NCBI RefSeq assembly: GCF_010104355.1
Contig: NZ_CP044972.1
Location: 2,914,001-2,978,000, forward strand
Length of the DNA stretch: 64,000 nucleotides
Reading direction: 5' to 3'
DNA from: Hydrogenophaga sp. PBL-H3
GTDB lineage: Bacteria > Pseudomonadota > Gammaproteobacteria > Burkholderiales > Burkholderiaceae_C
Shown piece by piece: positions 45,968 through 55,700 of the stretch. Position 1 is the first letter of the stretch. Each line of letters starts with the position of its first letter. Position numbers and translations under genes: made by a program. Below the pieces are notes generated by a model. The model had not been told where the DNA came from. It did not search any database and saw only the letters and a program-made list of their open reading frames with translations.

Positions 45968-46915
45968 ATGGCCTCTTCCACGCCTCGCGCCGCCTTGTCC
46001 CCCGAGAACCTGGGTTTGCTGGAGGCCGTGGCGCGCCTGGGCAGCATGGCCGCCGCCGCGCGCGAGGTGGGCATGGTGCCCAGCGCGCTGACCTACCGCA
46101 TCCGACAGGTCGAGGACGCGCTGGATGTGCTGCTGTTCGACCGCAGCGCCCGACGCGCCGTGCTCACGCCCGCAGGCGCCGAGCTGCTGCGCTCCGGACA
46201 GTATTTGTTGAGCGAACTCGATGCGGTGGCGCAGCGCGTCAAGCGCGTGGCCACTGGCTGGGAACCGCAGCTCACCATCGCAGCCGACGCGATCATTGCG
46301 CGCGCCACGCTGTTCGAGCTCTGCGAAGCCTTCTACGCCGAGGGCGCGCCCACGCGGCTGAAGCTGCGCGCAGAAACGCTCTCGGGCACGGTGGAGGCCT
46401 TGCAGATGGGTCAGGCCGACCTGGCCCTGGGTGTGCCGAGCGACCTCTCGCTGCCCGAAATCCAGTCGGCGCCGCTGGGGCCGATCACGTTTGTCTACGC
46501 GGTCGCACCCCACCATGCGCTGGCGGCGGTGGGCCACAGCCTGTGCGATGAAGAACTGCGCGAACACCGCGCCGTGGCCGTGGCCGACAGTGCCCAACGC
46601 GGGCGCGGCGTCACCCACAACCTGCTGCCCGGGCAGGACGTGCTGACCGTGCCCACCATGCAGCACAAACTGGAAGCGCAGCTGCGCGGCCTGGGAGGTG
46701 GCTTTCTGCCGCTGCCGCTGGCACAGCCCTTCATTGCAGCCGGGCGGCTGGTGGTGAAAAACGTGCAGAGGCCCGACCGCAGCCTGCGCGTGGCCTACGC
46801 CTGGCGACAGCCGCGCACCGCGAGCGACATGGGTCGTGCGCTGCGATGGTGGCTGGATCGCCTGCAAAGCCCGCAGACCCGCGCCGCGCTGCTGAGCAAC
46901 CACCACCAGATTTGA
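45968..46915 (+). CDS. LysR family transcriptional regulator
   Basis: 315 aa. The N-terminal winged helix-turn-helix is at about 14-70 (LEAVARLGSMAAAAREVGMVPSAL), with a periplasmic-binding-protein-like effector domain from about 95. It is divergent from the pirin-doxX-wrbA operon with a palindrome between them, so it most likely controls that operon. The inducer is unknown. Confidence 0.93.
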   Translation: MASSTPRAALSPENLGLLEAVARLGSMAAAAREVGMVPSALTYRIRQVEDALDVLLFDRSARRAVLTPAGAELLRSGQYLLSELDAVAQRVKRVATGWEPQLTIAADAIIARATLFELCEAFYAEGAPTRLKLRAETLSGTVEALQMGQADLALGVPSDLSLPEIQSAPLGPITFVYAVAPHHALAAVGHSLCDEELREHRAVAVADSAQRGRGVTHNLLPGQDVLTVPTMQHKLEAQLRGLGGGFLPLPLAQPFIAAGRLVVKNVQRPDRSLRVAYAWRQPRTASDMGRALRWWLDRLQSPQTRAALLSNHHQI

Positions 46916-46916
46916 T

Positions 46917-46953
46917 CACCCCCGTAGCGCCCGTGGCGCCTCCCCCCAGGGAG
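46917..46953. repeat. Dispersed intergenic repeat, family A, partial inverted copy
   Basis: Read on the minus strand, GGGGGGAGGCGCCACGGGCGCTACGGGGGTG matches (with a few changes) the second half of the repeat at 12249-12320. It follows directly on the lysR stop, before the FAD oxidoreductase gene. Confidence 0.5.
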
Positions 46954-47019
46954 CAACTGCTACAGTCAACAGCACTCCACCCAGCCCGATCAAGCGTCAT
47001 CAAGAAAGCGCCACGAGAC

Positions 47020-48120
47020 ATGACCACATCTTCCAAGACCCGCGCCAAGAATGCTTCCGCCCCCAAAGCCAAGGCCGCCAGGCCTCTGGGTCTGCATGTC
47101 GCCGTGGTCGGCGCCGGCATGGCGGGCGTGGTGTGTGCGCGCACGCTGGTGCAGGCCGGGCACCGGGTCACGCTGTTCGAGAAAAGCCGTGGCCTGGGCG
47201 GTCGCATGTCGACCCGGCGCACCGAGTTCGGTGGCTTCGACCATGGATCACAGTACTTCACCGTGCGCGACGCGCGTTTCGAGAAGGCCCTGCGCAGCAA
47301 CGCCACCTCGGTGGTGCGCCCCTGGAGCGCCAGCACCGTGCGCGTGCTCGACGAATTCGGCCATGTGCTGGCCAGTGCGCCCCCGCCCACCGAACCACAC
47401 TTCGTGGCCTCGCCCGGCATGAACGCCCTGGTGGGCCTGTGGGCGCAGCCGCTGGCGGCCAACACCTTGCTCGACACCCGCGTGACCCAGATCGAGCGTG
47501 ACGCACTGCACCCCGAACAATGGCAACTGCGCACCGAGGACAGCGCTGGTGGCCTGCAGGTGCTCGGCGGCTTCGACCGCGTGGTGCTGGCCATCCCGCA
47601 CCCGCAGGTGCACGACCTGTTGCGAGTCTCGGGCCTTGCGCCCGAACTGCGCCAGGCGCTGGCACCCGTGCACGTTGCACCCTGCTGGACGCTGATGGTC
47701 GCCTATCCCCAGGCCATGCAGCCCGGACTGCCCCACCTGGGCCCGCAGTGGAACGCCGCGCGCAGCACGCACCACCGCATCAGCTGGCTGGCGCGCGAAT
47801 CGAGCAAGCCCGGGCGCGACCCGATCGAGCGCTGGACCATCCAGGCCAGCCCCGCCTGGTCCACCAAACACCTCGAAGACGACGCCGAGCGCGTGAAGGC
47901 CAAGCTGCTCAAGGGCTTCGCCGAGATCACCGGCATCCGCGCCACACCCACCTTTGCCGTGGCACACCGCTGGCGATTTGCCCAGACGCAGACGCCCCTG
48001 GGCAAGAGCCACCTGTTCGACAAGGCGCTGGGCATCGGCGCGTGTGGGGACTGGTGCCTGGGCCACCGGGTCGAAGACGCGTTTGTCTCCGGCCTTGAAA
48101 TGGCACTCGAGCTCGCCTGA
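47020..48120 (+). CDS. FAD-dependent amine oxidase-like/renalase-type oxidoreductase
   Basis: 366 aa. After about 20 basic residues, the dinucleotide-binding fold reads [21 protein letters not shown] (about 28-48), followed by [15 protein letters not shown]. The C-terminal FAD contact is [18 protein letters not shown]. This pattern belongs to the NAD(P)/FAD-dependent oxidoreductase group that includes renalase. The substrate is unknown. The start ATG at 47020 leaves a 104-base gap after lysR with a repeat remnant in it; an in-frame extension into lysR is not credible. Confidence 0.88.
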   Translation: MTTSSKTRAKNASAPKAKAARPLGLHVAVVGAGMAGVVCARTLVQAGHRVTLFEKSRGLGGRMSTRRTEFGGFDHGSQYFTVRDARFEKALRSNATSVVRPWSASTVRVLDEFGHVLASAPPPTEPHFVASPGMNALVGLWAQPLAANTLLDTRVTQIERDALHPEQWQLRTEDSAGGLQVLGGFDRVVLAIPHPQVHDLLRVSGLAPELRQALAPVHVAPCWTLMVAYPQAMQPGLPHLGPQWNAARSTHHRISWLARESSKPGRDPIERWTIQASPAWSTKHLEDDAERVKAKLLKGFAEITGIRATPTFAVAHRWRFAQTQTPLGKSHLFDKALGIGACGDWCLGHRVEDAFVSGLEMALELA

Positions 48121-48132
48121 GCTGTTCTTTTT

Positions 48133-48159
48133 CCGTTCGGGCTGAGCTTGTCGAAGCCC
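48133..48159 (+). repeat. REP-like repeat (family B), single forward copy
   Basis: CCGTTCGGGCTGAGCTTGTCGAAGCCC, the same core as the cluster at 43901-44019. It fills most of the 47-base gap between the FAD oxidoreductase and gluQ, ending 8 bases before the gluQ start. Confidence 0.75.
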
Positions 48160-48167
48160 TCCCCAAG

Positions 48168-49055
48168 ATGGCTGCGTACAGGGGCCGATTTGCCCCCTCC
48201 CCCACCGGCCCGCTGCACGCGGGCTCACTCGTTGCAGCGCTGGCCAGTTGGCTCGACGCCCGCGCCCAAGGCGGCGTCTGGCTCGTGCGCATCGAAGACG
48301 TGGACACACCGCGCTGCCCGCCCGGCATGGACGAAACCATCCTGCAGCAACTGGCCGCCTGCGGCCTGGTGAGCGACGAGCCGGTGGTCTGGCAATCGCA
48401 ACGCGACGATCTGTACCAACGGGCACTGGACCAACTCATCGAACGAGGCCACGCCTACCCCTGCGGCTGCTCGCGCAAGGACATTGAAGCGGCCCTGCAG
48501 GCCCAGGGCACCCAGCGCGAACGCCACCACATCGCCGTCTATCCCGGCACCTGCCGTCCCGGCCGTGGCGGTCTTCAAGGCAAGCCCGCGCGCGCCTGGC
48601 GGCTCCAGTTGCCGGAACCGGGTGAAGTGGCCTGGATCGATCGCCGTCTGGGCCCGCAAACCCAGAACGTCGCCACCGAGGTGGGCGACTTCATCCTCAA
48701 GCGCGCCGATGGCCTCTGGGCCTATCAGCTCGCCGTGGTGGTGGACGATGCGGCGCAAGGCATCACCCACGTGGTTCGCGGCGAAGACCTGGCCGACAAC
48801 ACGGCGCGTCAAATCTTGCTCCAGCGTGCACTCGGCCTGCCCACACCGGCCTGGCTGCACACGCCCCTGGTGCTGGGCGCCAACGGCGAAAAGCTCAGCA
48901 AACAAAATGGCGCCCAGCCACTGGACCTGTCCGATCCTTTGCACGCACTCAACGCCGCAGCTCAATCCCTGAGCCTGCCGTCCCAAGCCGGGTCGCCCGC
49001 AGCCGCGTTGTCGCACTGGACCGGGCTCTGGCCGCACACCACGCAAATCCCATGA
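48168..49055 (+). CDS. gluQ: Glutamyl-Q tRNA(Asp) synthetase
   Basis: A 295-aa truncated GluRS paralogue (GluQRS/YadB) lacking an anticodon-binding domain. It attaches glutamate to queuosine in tRNA-Asp. The HIGH-type motif is in [14 protein letters not shown] (HAGS at 17-20), the KMSKS-type motif is EKLSKQN, and zinc ligands are in YPCGCSRKD and GTC. The start and stop fit the family. The stop overlaps the A-run that serves as the T-tract of the convergent terminator. Confidence 0.95.
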   Translation: MAAYRGRFAPSPTGPLHAGSLVAALASWLDARAQGGVWLVRIEDVDTPRCPPGMDETILQQLAACGLVSDEPVVWQSQRDDLYQRALDQLIERGHAYPCGCSRKDIEAALQAQGTQRERHHIAVYPGTCRPGRGGLQGKPARAWRLQLPEPGEVAWIDRRLGPQTQNVATEVGDFILKRADGLWAYQLAVVVDDAAQGITHVVRGEDLADNTARQILLQRALGLPTPAWLHTPLVLGANGEKLSKQNGAQPLDLSDPLHALNAAAQSLSLPSQAGSPAAALSHWTGLWPHTTQIP

Positions 49056-49088
49056 AAAAAGCCCGGCCTTGGAATTCCAAGACCGGGC
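49055..49088 (-). terminator. Terminator of the small cysteine-rich unit
   Basis: The inverted repeat GCCCGG-CTTGG / CCAAG-CCGGGC (49061-49088, one mismatch, AATT centre) is followed on the minus strand by six Ts (49055-49060). It lies 30 bases past the stop of the 44-aa peptide gene, marking that small frame as part of a real transcript. Confidence 0.85.
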
Positions 49089-49117
49089 CCGGTGTCAGCG
49101 CCTCAGGGGCGCCTGGT

Positions 49118-49252
49118 TCACAGACAGCAAGCCATGCCGATGCAGCAGGCCGCGCCCGCCACACAGCAAGCGCCCGCCGCCACCGCGAAGGCGGGGGCCG
49201 ACGACACGGCGATGGCGATCACCGACATGGACTTCAAAAATCTGGATTTCAT
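49118..49252 (-). CDS. 44-aa exported cysteine-rich peptide with three CC pairs
   Basis: ATG at 49250-49252 with AAGGA exactly 6 bases upstream; TGA at 49118-49120; a strong terminator follows. The N-terminal part (MKSRFLKSMSVIAIAVS to APAFA) is a textbook Sec signal peptide, basic then hydrophobic, ending in an AxA site. The mature peptide would be only about 19 residues and contains three CysCys pairs spaced by Val-Ala-Gly-Ala-Ala and Ile-Gly-Met-Ala (GACCVAGAACC, GMACCL). It is downstream of another exported Cys-rich gene. I do not recognise a family. Metal binding, or a membrane-associated role because of its hydrophobicity, is inference. It is easily missed by gene callers. Confidence 0.7.
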   Translation of the reverse strand: MKSRFLKSMSVIAIAVSSAPAFAVAAGACCVAGAACCIGMACCL

Positions 49253-49290
49253 GGTCATTCCTTGTCAAAGAAAAAAGGGAGTTGCAGTTT

Positions 49291-49587
49291 TCAGACGAAG
49301 GACAAAGCGGGCGGAGGCCGCCAGATATCGGTCAAGGAGGTGGGCAAGTGGATTGCCGGCAAAGTGCTGGGCGGGCTGAGTGCGCACGCGCTGGGCATTG
49401 AAAACTCGCTGGCAACCGCCTTGGCCAGCGATGGGCATTGCGCGCAGGAGCCAGGCGTCATCTGCACACAGCACACGGGTTCTTCAAGGCAGCAGCCAGA
49501 CAGCGCTGCAGCCGGGGCCACCAACGGCGACCACAACAACACCAAGGTGGTGAAGGCGCGGATGAGCAAGCGGCCGACGAAGGTCAT
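49291..49587 (-). CDS. Small exported cysteine-rich protein
   Basis: About 98 aa from the ATG at 49585-49587; an ATG 8 codons earlier (MHGISQPH) is possible. The first 30 residues (a basic start, LLIRAFTTLVLLWSPLVAPAAA) form a signal peptide. The next stretch has Cys in SGCCLEEPVCCVQ and GSCAQCP, again with CC pairs, then a Ser/Pro-rich tail. It precedes the 44-aa CC peptide by 38 bases and shares its terminator. No family is recognised, and the ribosome site is poor, so confidence is moderate. It is divergent from trmB across 97 bases. Confidence 0.5.
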   Translation of the reverse strand: MTFVGRLLIRAFTTLVLLWSPLVAPAAALSGCCLEEPVCCVQMTPGSCAQCPSLAKAVASEFSMPSACALSPPSTLPAIHLPTSLTDIWRPPPALSFV

Positions 49588-49684
49588 GTGAGGTTGGCTG
49601 ATCCCGTGCATCCGAAAAAGGTTCCCCTGACTGCGATTGACGACCCGAACCCTACAATCGCACTCCCTCGAACCGCACCCCGCC

Positions 49685-50413
49685 ATGACCGACCCTCGAC
49701 ACGCGCAGCCGCGCATCCCCCTGAGTGAAGTGCCCTACGTGCGGCAAGTCAAAAGCTATGTGCTGCGCGCCGGCCGCACCACCGCTGGTCAGGCCAAGGC
49801 CTACGAGCTTTTTGCCCCGCGCTGGCTGCTGAACTACACACCGGGCGCTTTTGACGCCAACGCGGCCTTTGGCCGGAGCGCCCCGCTCGTCATGGAAATC
49901 GGCTTCGGCATGGGCGGGGCCACCGCGCACATCGCCGCCGTGCGGCCCGAAGACAACTTTCTGTGCTGCGAGGTGCACGAGCCCGGCGTGGGCGCGCTGC
50001 TCAAGCTCGCGGGTGAACAGAACCTGGACAACATCCGCATCCTGCGCCACGACGCGGTCGAAGTGCTCGACCACATGCTCGGCGAATCGAGCCTGGACGG
50101 CGTGCACATCTTCTTCCCCGATCCCTGGCACAAGAGCCGGCACCACAAACGACGACTGATCCAGCCGGCGTTTGTGCACCGGCTGGCGCGCCACCTCAAG
50201 CCCGGCGGGTACCTGCACCTGGCCACCGACTGGGAACCCTATGCCCACCAGATGCTGGAGGTGCTGAACGCCGAGCCGCTGCTGCAGAACACCGCCGAGG
50301 CCGGCGGCAGCGGCTTCGTGCCCCAGCCCGGCTACCGGCCCCTGACCAAGTTCGAGAACCGGGGTCTGAAGCTGGGCCACGGCGTGTGGGACCTGGTGTT
50401 CCGCCGGGTCTGA
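49685..50413 (+). CDS. trmB: tRNA (guanine-N7)-methyltransferase
   Basis: 242 aa, methylating G46 of tRNAs with SAM. The SAM-binding motif is [15 protein letters not shown], and the family signature is [16 protein letters not shown], then ATDWEPYA. The start [10 protein letters not shown] at 49685 fits the family; earlier in-frame codons would run over the divergent promoter. Confidence 0.95.
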   Translation: MTDPRHAQPRIPLSEVPYVRQVKSYVLRAGRTTAGQAKAYELFAPRWLLNYTPGAFDANAAFGRSAPLVMEIGFGMGGATAHIAAVRPEDNFLCCEVHEPGVGALLKLAGEQNLDNIRILRHDAVEVLDHMLGESSLDGVHIFFPDPWHKSRHHKRRLIQPAFVHRLARHLKPGGYLHLATDWEPYAHQMLEVLNAEPLLQNTAEAGGSGFVPQPGYRPLTKFENRGLKLGHGVWDLVFRRV

Positions 50414-50448
50414 CGAACACGCGCGCCCCAGGCCAGAGCGCCCCCGCC

Positions 50449-51381
50449 GTGGCACGCCCGCCCAAGCATCCGCAGATCCCCGCACGCCACGGCGTGTCAC
50501 CCAGTTGCGTGGCACTGCCACACACCCGGTCCGCACCCTGGACGCTGCTGCTGGACTACCTGGCCGAGCGCCTGAGCGTGGTGGATCGCGCGGCCTGGGC
50601 CGATCGTCTGGCGCGCGGCGAGGTGCTGGACGACACCGGCCAGCCGCTGCCGCCCGACGCGGCGTTCCAGCCCGGCGCACGCATCCACTATTACCGCCAT
50701 CTCGACGACGAGCCTGCGGTGCCGTTCGAAGAGACGGTGCTGTTCCAGGACGCGCATTTGCTGGTGGCCGACAAGCCGCATTTCCTGCCGGTCACCCCGG
50801 GCGGGCGCTTCGTGCAGCAAAGCCTGCTGGTGCGTTTGAAGCGCCGCACCGGCATCGACACGCTGAGCCCCGTCCACCGCATCGACCGCGAAACCGCAGG
50901 CCTGGTGCTGTTCAGCGTGCGCCCCACCGATCGCAACGCCTACCAGGCCCTGTTTCGCGACCGCGTGGTGCACAAGACCTACGAAGCCATCGCACCCCAC
51001 CTCCCCGCGCTGGTTTTCCCGCTCACGCGGCGCAGCCGCATCGAAGAAGACGGCGAACGCTTCTTCCGCATGGTCGAGGCCGAGGGCGAGCCCAACAGCG
51101 AAACGCTCATCGAACGCACCGAGGTGCGCGGTGCCTGGGCGCGCTACACGCTCTCACCCGTCACCGGCAAACGGCACCAGCTGCGCGTGCACATGAATGC
51201 CCTGGGCGCGCCCATCGTGGGCGACCAGTTCTATCCGCAGGTGTTGCGCGGGCCGGACGACACCGAGGATTTTGCCGAGCCGCTGCAACTGCTGGCGCGC
51301 GGCATTGCGTTCACCGATCCCGTGACCGGCATGGCACGGCGGTTCGAGAGCGGGCGGGCGTTGGCGTGGCCGGGGGACTGA
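50449..51381 (+). CDS. RluA-family pseudouridine synthase
   Basis: About 310 aa. The RluA/RluC-type catalytic motif HRIDRETAGLVLFS contains the essential Asp. Other conserved parts are LLVADKPHFLPVTPGG and GKRHQLRVHMNALGAPIVGDQFY. The form resembles the tRNA-U32/23S-U746 (RluA) group. The start is uncertain: GTG at 50449 (MARPPKHPQ) is taken. There is no clear ribosome site, and no S4 domain is seen. Confidence 0.88.
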   Translation: MARPPKHPQIPARHGVSPSCVALPHTRSAPWTLLLDYLAERLSVVDRAAWADRLARGEVLDDTGQPLPPDAAFQPGARIHYYRHLDDEPAVPFEETVLFQDAHLLVADKPHFLPVTPGGRFVQQSLLVRLKRRTGIDTLSPVHRIDRETAGLVLFSVRPTDRNAYQALFRDRVVHKTYEAIAPHLPALVFPLTRRSRIEEDGERFFRMVEAEGEPNSETLIERTEVRGAWARYTLSPVTGKRHQLRVHMNALGAPIVGDQFYPQVLRGPDDTEDFAEPLQLLARGIAFTDPVTGMARRFESGRALAWPGD

Positions 51382-51394
51382 TCGGGGCGAGCGG

Positions 51395-51664
51395 TCACAG
51401 ATCGCCCAGGATGCGGGCGACGCAGGCGTTGCAACCGATGGCACTGACGACCAGGCCCAACAGGGCGGCGGCGAACAGCACACCGGCCACGATCCAGAAG
51501 CCTGCCTGCAGCGATCCCCCCTTCAACCAGAGGATGGCCGGGATGCCCCCCGCGAAAGGCAGGCAGCAGACCAGCAGCGCGGGCCGCTTCCACCAGACCT
51601 CGCGACGCGGCCCCCAGAAACAGATGGTGTTGACGGTGGAGCAGCACGGGCAGGTCGCGGCCAT
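51395..51664 (-). CDS. Small membrane protein with cysteine motifs
   Basis: About 89 aa from the ATG at 51664. The N-terminus carries TCPCCSTVNTICFWGPR, a possible metal-binding knuckle. Two hydrophobic helices follow (about 25-40, ALLVCCLPFAGGIPAILWL; and 50-72), and the C-terminus has IGCNACVARIL. An upstream ATG (51697) would add 11 residues. It is convergent with the pseudouridine synthase gene, 13 bases apart. No family is recognised. Confidence 0.6.
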   Translation of the reverse strand: MAATCPCCSTVNTICFWGPRREVWWKRPALLVCCLPFAGGIPAILWLKGGSLQAGFWIVAGVLFAAALLGLVVSAIGCNACVARILGDL

Positions 51665-51821
51665 GGACACTTTCGGTTGAGACGTTAGGACGATCACGGG
51701 TGATTTTCACCCTTCGCGCGTGGCCCCGCGCCCAGCCCTGGGGTGGCCCTGGGCCCACGGGCCTCAAGAAGTCGGCGCCATCGGCCGATAACACAGGCAG
51801 CGCCATCACAGGAACGCCCCC

Positions 51822-52718
51822 ATGCCCCGCACCACCATCGACACGCCCGCCGCCCTCGCTGAGGCCCTTGCCAACGATGGGTGGGTCCTGCCGCCGAAGT
51901 CGCGCTGCGACGTCTTCTCACGGGAGACCGCCAAGGTGCAGTCCATGGTCTGCACCTCGCCGGCCATGAAGAAAAGCGCGCCACAGATCATCACCGCGCT
52001 CATGGGCGGAACCCGCTACGAGCAGCGCGAGGCCGCCAGCGCGCTGCACCGCCTCATCGCTGCGGGAAACCTGATGCCCGACGCCGTGCGCGTGCTGCAC
52101 GCCACCGGTGTCACGCTGGTGTTTGCACCCTGGAGCGCGCGCGACGACGTGCGCTCGATCGTGCGCTCGGTCTCATCCAGCCTGCACCCCGAGCGCGTCA
52201 CGGTGGACGGCGCACAGCTGCAGACCGATGCGGCGGTGGTGGTGCCTGGACCCAGCTCGCAGAACGACGCCGCACTGGAAATCCGCCACGCGCTCAACGC
52301 GTTCATCGCCGACGTGGATTCGCTGTGGCGCAGTGCCCGCCGGCGCCTGTCGGGCAAGGAAGACACGCAGCGCTGGTTCTTGCCGGTGGGATGCCAGGTG
52401 ATCGAGCGAAGCGAAGGCAGCAAGGTTTGCTGGGAGATCGTCTTTGAGGACATCGGTCTGCTGGAGAGGGCCATCGGTCTGGTGGACGCCCGCCTGACCA
52501 TGGGCAAGGATCACCTGCTGCAGCGGTGGTCGGATCCGGAAGACGACCAGCTGGAGACGATGATGCCGTCCATCACGCTGATGGCCAACGCCAACTCCAG
52601 GGACGCCCGCACCCAGATGGCCCGCCTGCTGCAGAACATGCTGTTCATGCTCGGTCGGCTGGGTTTCGACAGCACCTGGCCGGGCGACCTGCAACGGGCC
52701 ACCCCGCTGCAGGCCTGA
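51822..52718 (+). CDS. Conserved-looking hypothetical protein
   Basis: 298 aa, no signal peptide and no membrane segment. Codon use and composition match the neighbours. The N-terminal 60 residues are hydrophilic, the middle (about 95-190) is mixed, and the C-terminal third is helical (LQNMLFMLGRLGFDS). No catalytic motif or known domain was recognised. It is isolated: 157 bases behind it lies the divergent small membrane gene, and ahead of it the convergent dehydrogenase gene is 12 bases away. Confidence 0.75.
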   Translation: MPRTTIDTPAALAEALANDGWVLPPKSRCDVFSRETAKVQSMVCTSPAMKKSAPQIITALMGGTRYEQREAASALHRLIAAGNLMPDAVRVLHATGVTLVFAPWSARDDVRSIVRSVSSSLHPERVTVDGAQLQTDAAVVVPGPSSQNDAALEIRHALNAFIADVDSLWRSARRRLSGKEDTQRWFLPVGCQVIERSEGSKVCWEIVFEDIGLLERAIGLVDARLTMGKDHLLQRWSDPEDDQLETMMPSITLMANANSRDARTQMARLLQNMLFMLGRLGFDSTWPGDLQRATPLQA

Positions 52719-52730
52719 GCGCGGCGGGAT

Positions 52731-55700
52731 TCAATCGGCCAGCAAACCCGCCAGCAGGCGGCTCACGTGCACCGCCTCACGCTGCGCACCGTCGTGGATC
52801 TGGTGGCGGCAGCTGGTGCCGTCGGCCACCACGATGGCTTCAGGTTCGGCGCGCACCGCCGGCAACAGGCTGAGTTCGGCCATCTGCATCGACACCGTGT
52901 GGTGTGAGGCTTCATAGCCGAAGCTGCCGGCCATGCCGCAGCAGCTGCTCTCGATCAGTTGCGGTTTCGCGCCCGGAATCCAGCGCAGCACCTCCAGGAT
53001 GGGCGAGACCGCATCGAAAGCCTTCTGGTGGCAGTGGCCGTGCAGCAGCACCGCCTTGTCCACCGCCTTGAGTTTGGCCTTCAGGCCGTCCAGCCGCCCG
53101 GCCTTGGCTTCGCGCGCCAGGAATTCTTCAAACAGCAGGGCATGCTCGGCGATCTGCTGCGGCGCGGAGCCCAGGCCCATCACCAGCATCTCGTCGCGCA
53201 GCGTGAGCAGGCACGAGGGCTCCAGACCCACGATGGCGATGCCCTTGTGCGCAAACGGCAGAAGACTCTGCACCACCTCGCGCGCCTTTTCTTTGGCCTG
53301 CTCCACCATGCCGCTGGCCAGATACGTGCGGCCGCAACACAGGTGTTTACCGTCGTCCTTGGCTTTGGTCGCCACGTGCACGGTGTAGCCGGCGGCCTGA
53401 AGCACCTGGACCGCCGCGTGCGCGTTCTCCGATTCGAAGTAGCCGTTGAAGGTGTCGACGAACAGCACCACGCCGCGTTCGGCGGCGAGCACCTCGTCGC
53501 GCGTGGCCGTCTTCAAGGGCGCGTTGAAGAAGTGCTGCGCGTGCCACTGCGGCAGGCTGCGTTTGGCCGAGAGGCCCAGCCATTTTTCCGTCAGCGTGGC
53601 CAGCAGCGGCACACGGTTGCGCAAGTTGAGCAGCGGCGCCAGGGGCGCGGCCCAGGCCGCGTAGTCGGGCAGCTGCGCGACCAGCCGGTCTTTCAGCGTG
53701 TGGCCGTGTTTGGCCTTGTAGTGCTGCAGGAACTCGACCTTCATCTTGGCCATGTCCACGCCGGTGGGGCAGTCGCGCTTGCAGCCCTTGCAACCCACGC
53801 AGAGGTCCATGGCTTCGCGCACCACCTCGCTGGTGAGCGCATCGCTGCCCGCGAGACCCGGGATCTGCCCGCTGAGCGCGAGACGCAAGGTGTTGGCGCG
53901 GCCGCGCGTGAGGTGCTGTTCGTCGCGGGTGACGCGGTAGCTCGGGCACATGGTGCCGGCGTCGAACTTGCGGCAGTGGCCGTTGTTGTTGCACATCTCC
54001 ACCGCCTTGGCGAGACCCCGCGCCGGGTCTTCGCCGGTGCCCGGTGCGGTGGTCACTTCGGTCACGGGGTCGGCCTTCACATCCCACGCGCTCCAGTCAA
54101 GCACGGGCTGGATGGGCACCACCTTGTAGCTGGGCGGAAAGCGCATGAGCCGCGTGTCGTCCATCTTCGGCGGGTTGATGATGCGGTTGGGCGACAGCAG
54201 CCCGGTGGGGTCGAGGTGTTGCTTGATGCGGGCGAACGCGTCGTTGATGCGCGGGCCGAACTGCCATTCGATCCACTCGCCGCGGCACAGGCCGTCGCCG
54301 TGTTCGCCGCTGTAGGCGCCCTTGTACTTGCGCACGAGTTCGCTGGCTTCTTCGGCGATCTGGCGCATCTTGCTCGCGCCGCCGCGGCGCATGTCGAGAA
54401 TGGGGCGCACGTGCAGCGTGCCCACCGAGGCGTGGGCGTACCAGGTGCCGCGGCTGCCGTGTTTGTGGAACACCTCGGTGAGTGCATCGGTGTACTCGGC
54501 CAGGTGCACCAGCGGCACCGCGCAGTCTTCGATGAAGCTCACGGGTTTGCCGTCGCCGCGCAGGCTCATCATGATGTTCAGCCCCGCCTTGCGCACCTCC
54601 CACAGGTTCTTCTGCGGCGCGTCATCGATCATCTCCACCACGCTGCCGGGCAGGCCCAGGTCGCCCATGAGTTCGACGAGTTCGCGGATCTTGTGCGCGA
54701 TGTCGGCCTTGCTCGGGCCGCTGAACTCCACCAGCAGCACGGCCTCGGGCTTGCCGCCGTTGATGTGCGGCGAGAGCGCGGTGCGGATGGTGGGCGCGAA
54801 CGCCGGGTTCTTGAGCGAAAGTTCGATCATGGTGCGGTCGACCAGCTCCACCGCCGTGAGCTGGCCCACGGCCATGCCCTCGCCGAGCTTGACGATGTGC
54901 TGCGCGCTGTCCATCGCCTGGAAGAAGGTGGGGAAGTTCACCACGCCCAGCACCTTGGCGCGCGGCAGTTCACCCAGACGCAGCTTGAGCGAACGCGTGA
55001 GCGCCAGCGTGCCTTCGCTGCCGATGAGCAGGTGCGACAGGTTCACCGAGCCGTCGTGCGTGTACGGCTTCTCGTTCTGGTTGCGGAAGATGTCCAGGTT
55101 GTAGCCGGCCACGCGGCGCAGCACCTTGGGCCAGCGCGCGTCGATCTCGTCGGCGTGCTCCAGGGCCAGGTCGCACACGAAATCGCCGATGGCCTTGGCC
55201 TGTGGGCTGGCGGTGGCGTGGTCACCGAAGTCGACCAGGCTGCCGTCGGCCAGCCAGGCTTGCGCGCCCAGCACGTTGTGCACCATGTTGCCGTAGGCCA
55301 CCGAGCGGCTGCCACACGAGTTGTTGCCGGCCATGCCGCCCAGCGTGGCCTGCGCGCTGGTGGACACGTCCACGGGGTACCACAGGCCGTGCGGCTTGAG
55401 CTGCGCGTTGAGGTGGTCGAGCACCAGGCCGGGCTCCACCGTGGCGGTGCGCCCTGACACATCCACATCAAGCACGCGGCGCATGTGTTTGCTGTGGTCG
55501 ATCACCAGGCCCGCGCCCACGGTCTGGCCACACTGGCTGGTGCCGCCACCGCGCGGCACGATGGGCACCGTCAGGTCGCGGCAGATGTCCAGCGCCAGGC
55601 GCACGTCGTTCGCGTCTTGCGGCACGAACACGCCCACCGGCATCTGCTGGTAGATCGAGGCGTCGGTGGCGTAGCGCCCGCGGTCTGCCGGGCTGAACAG

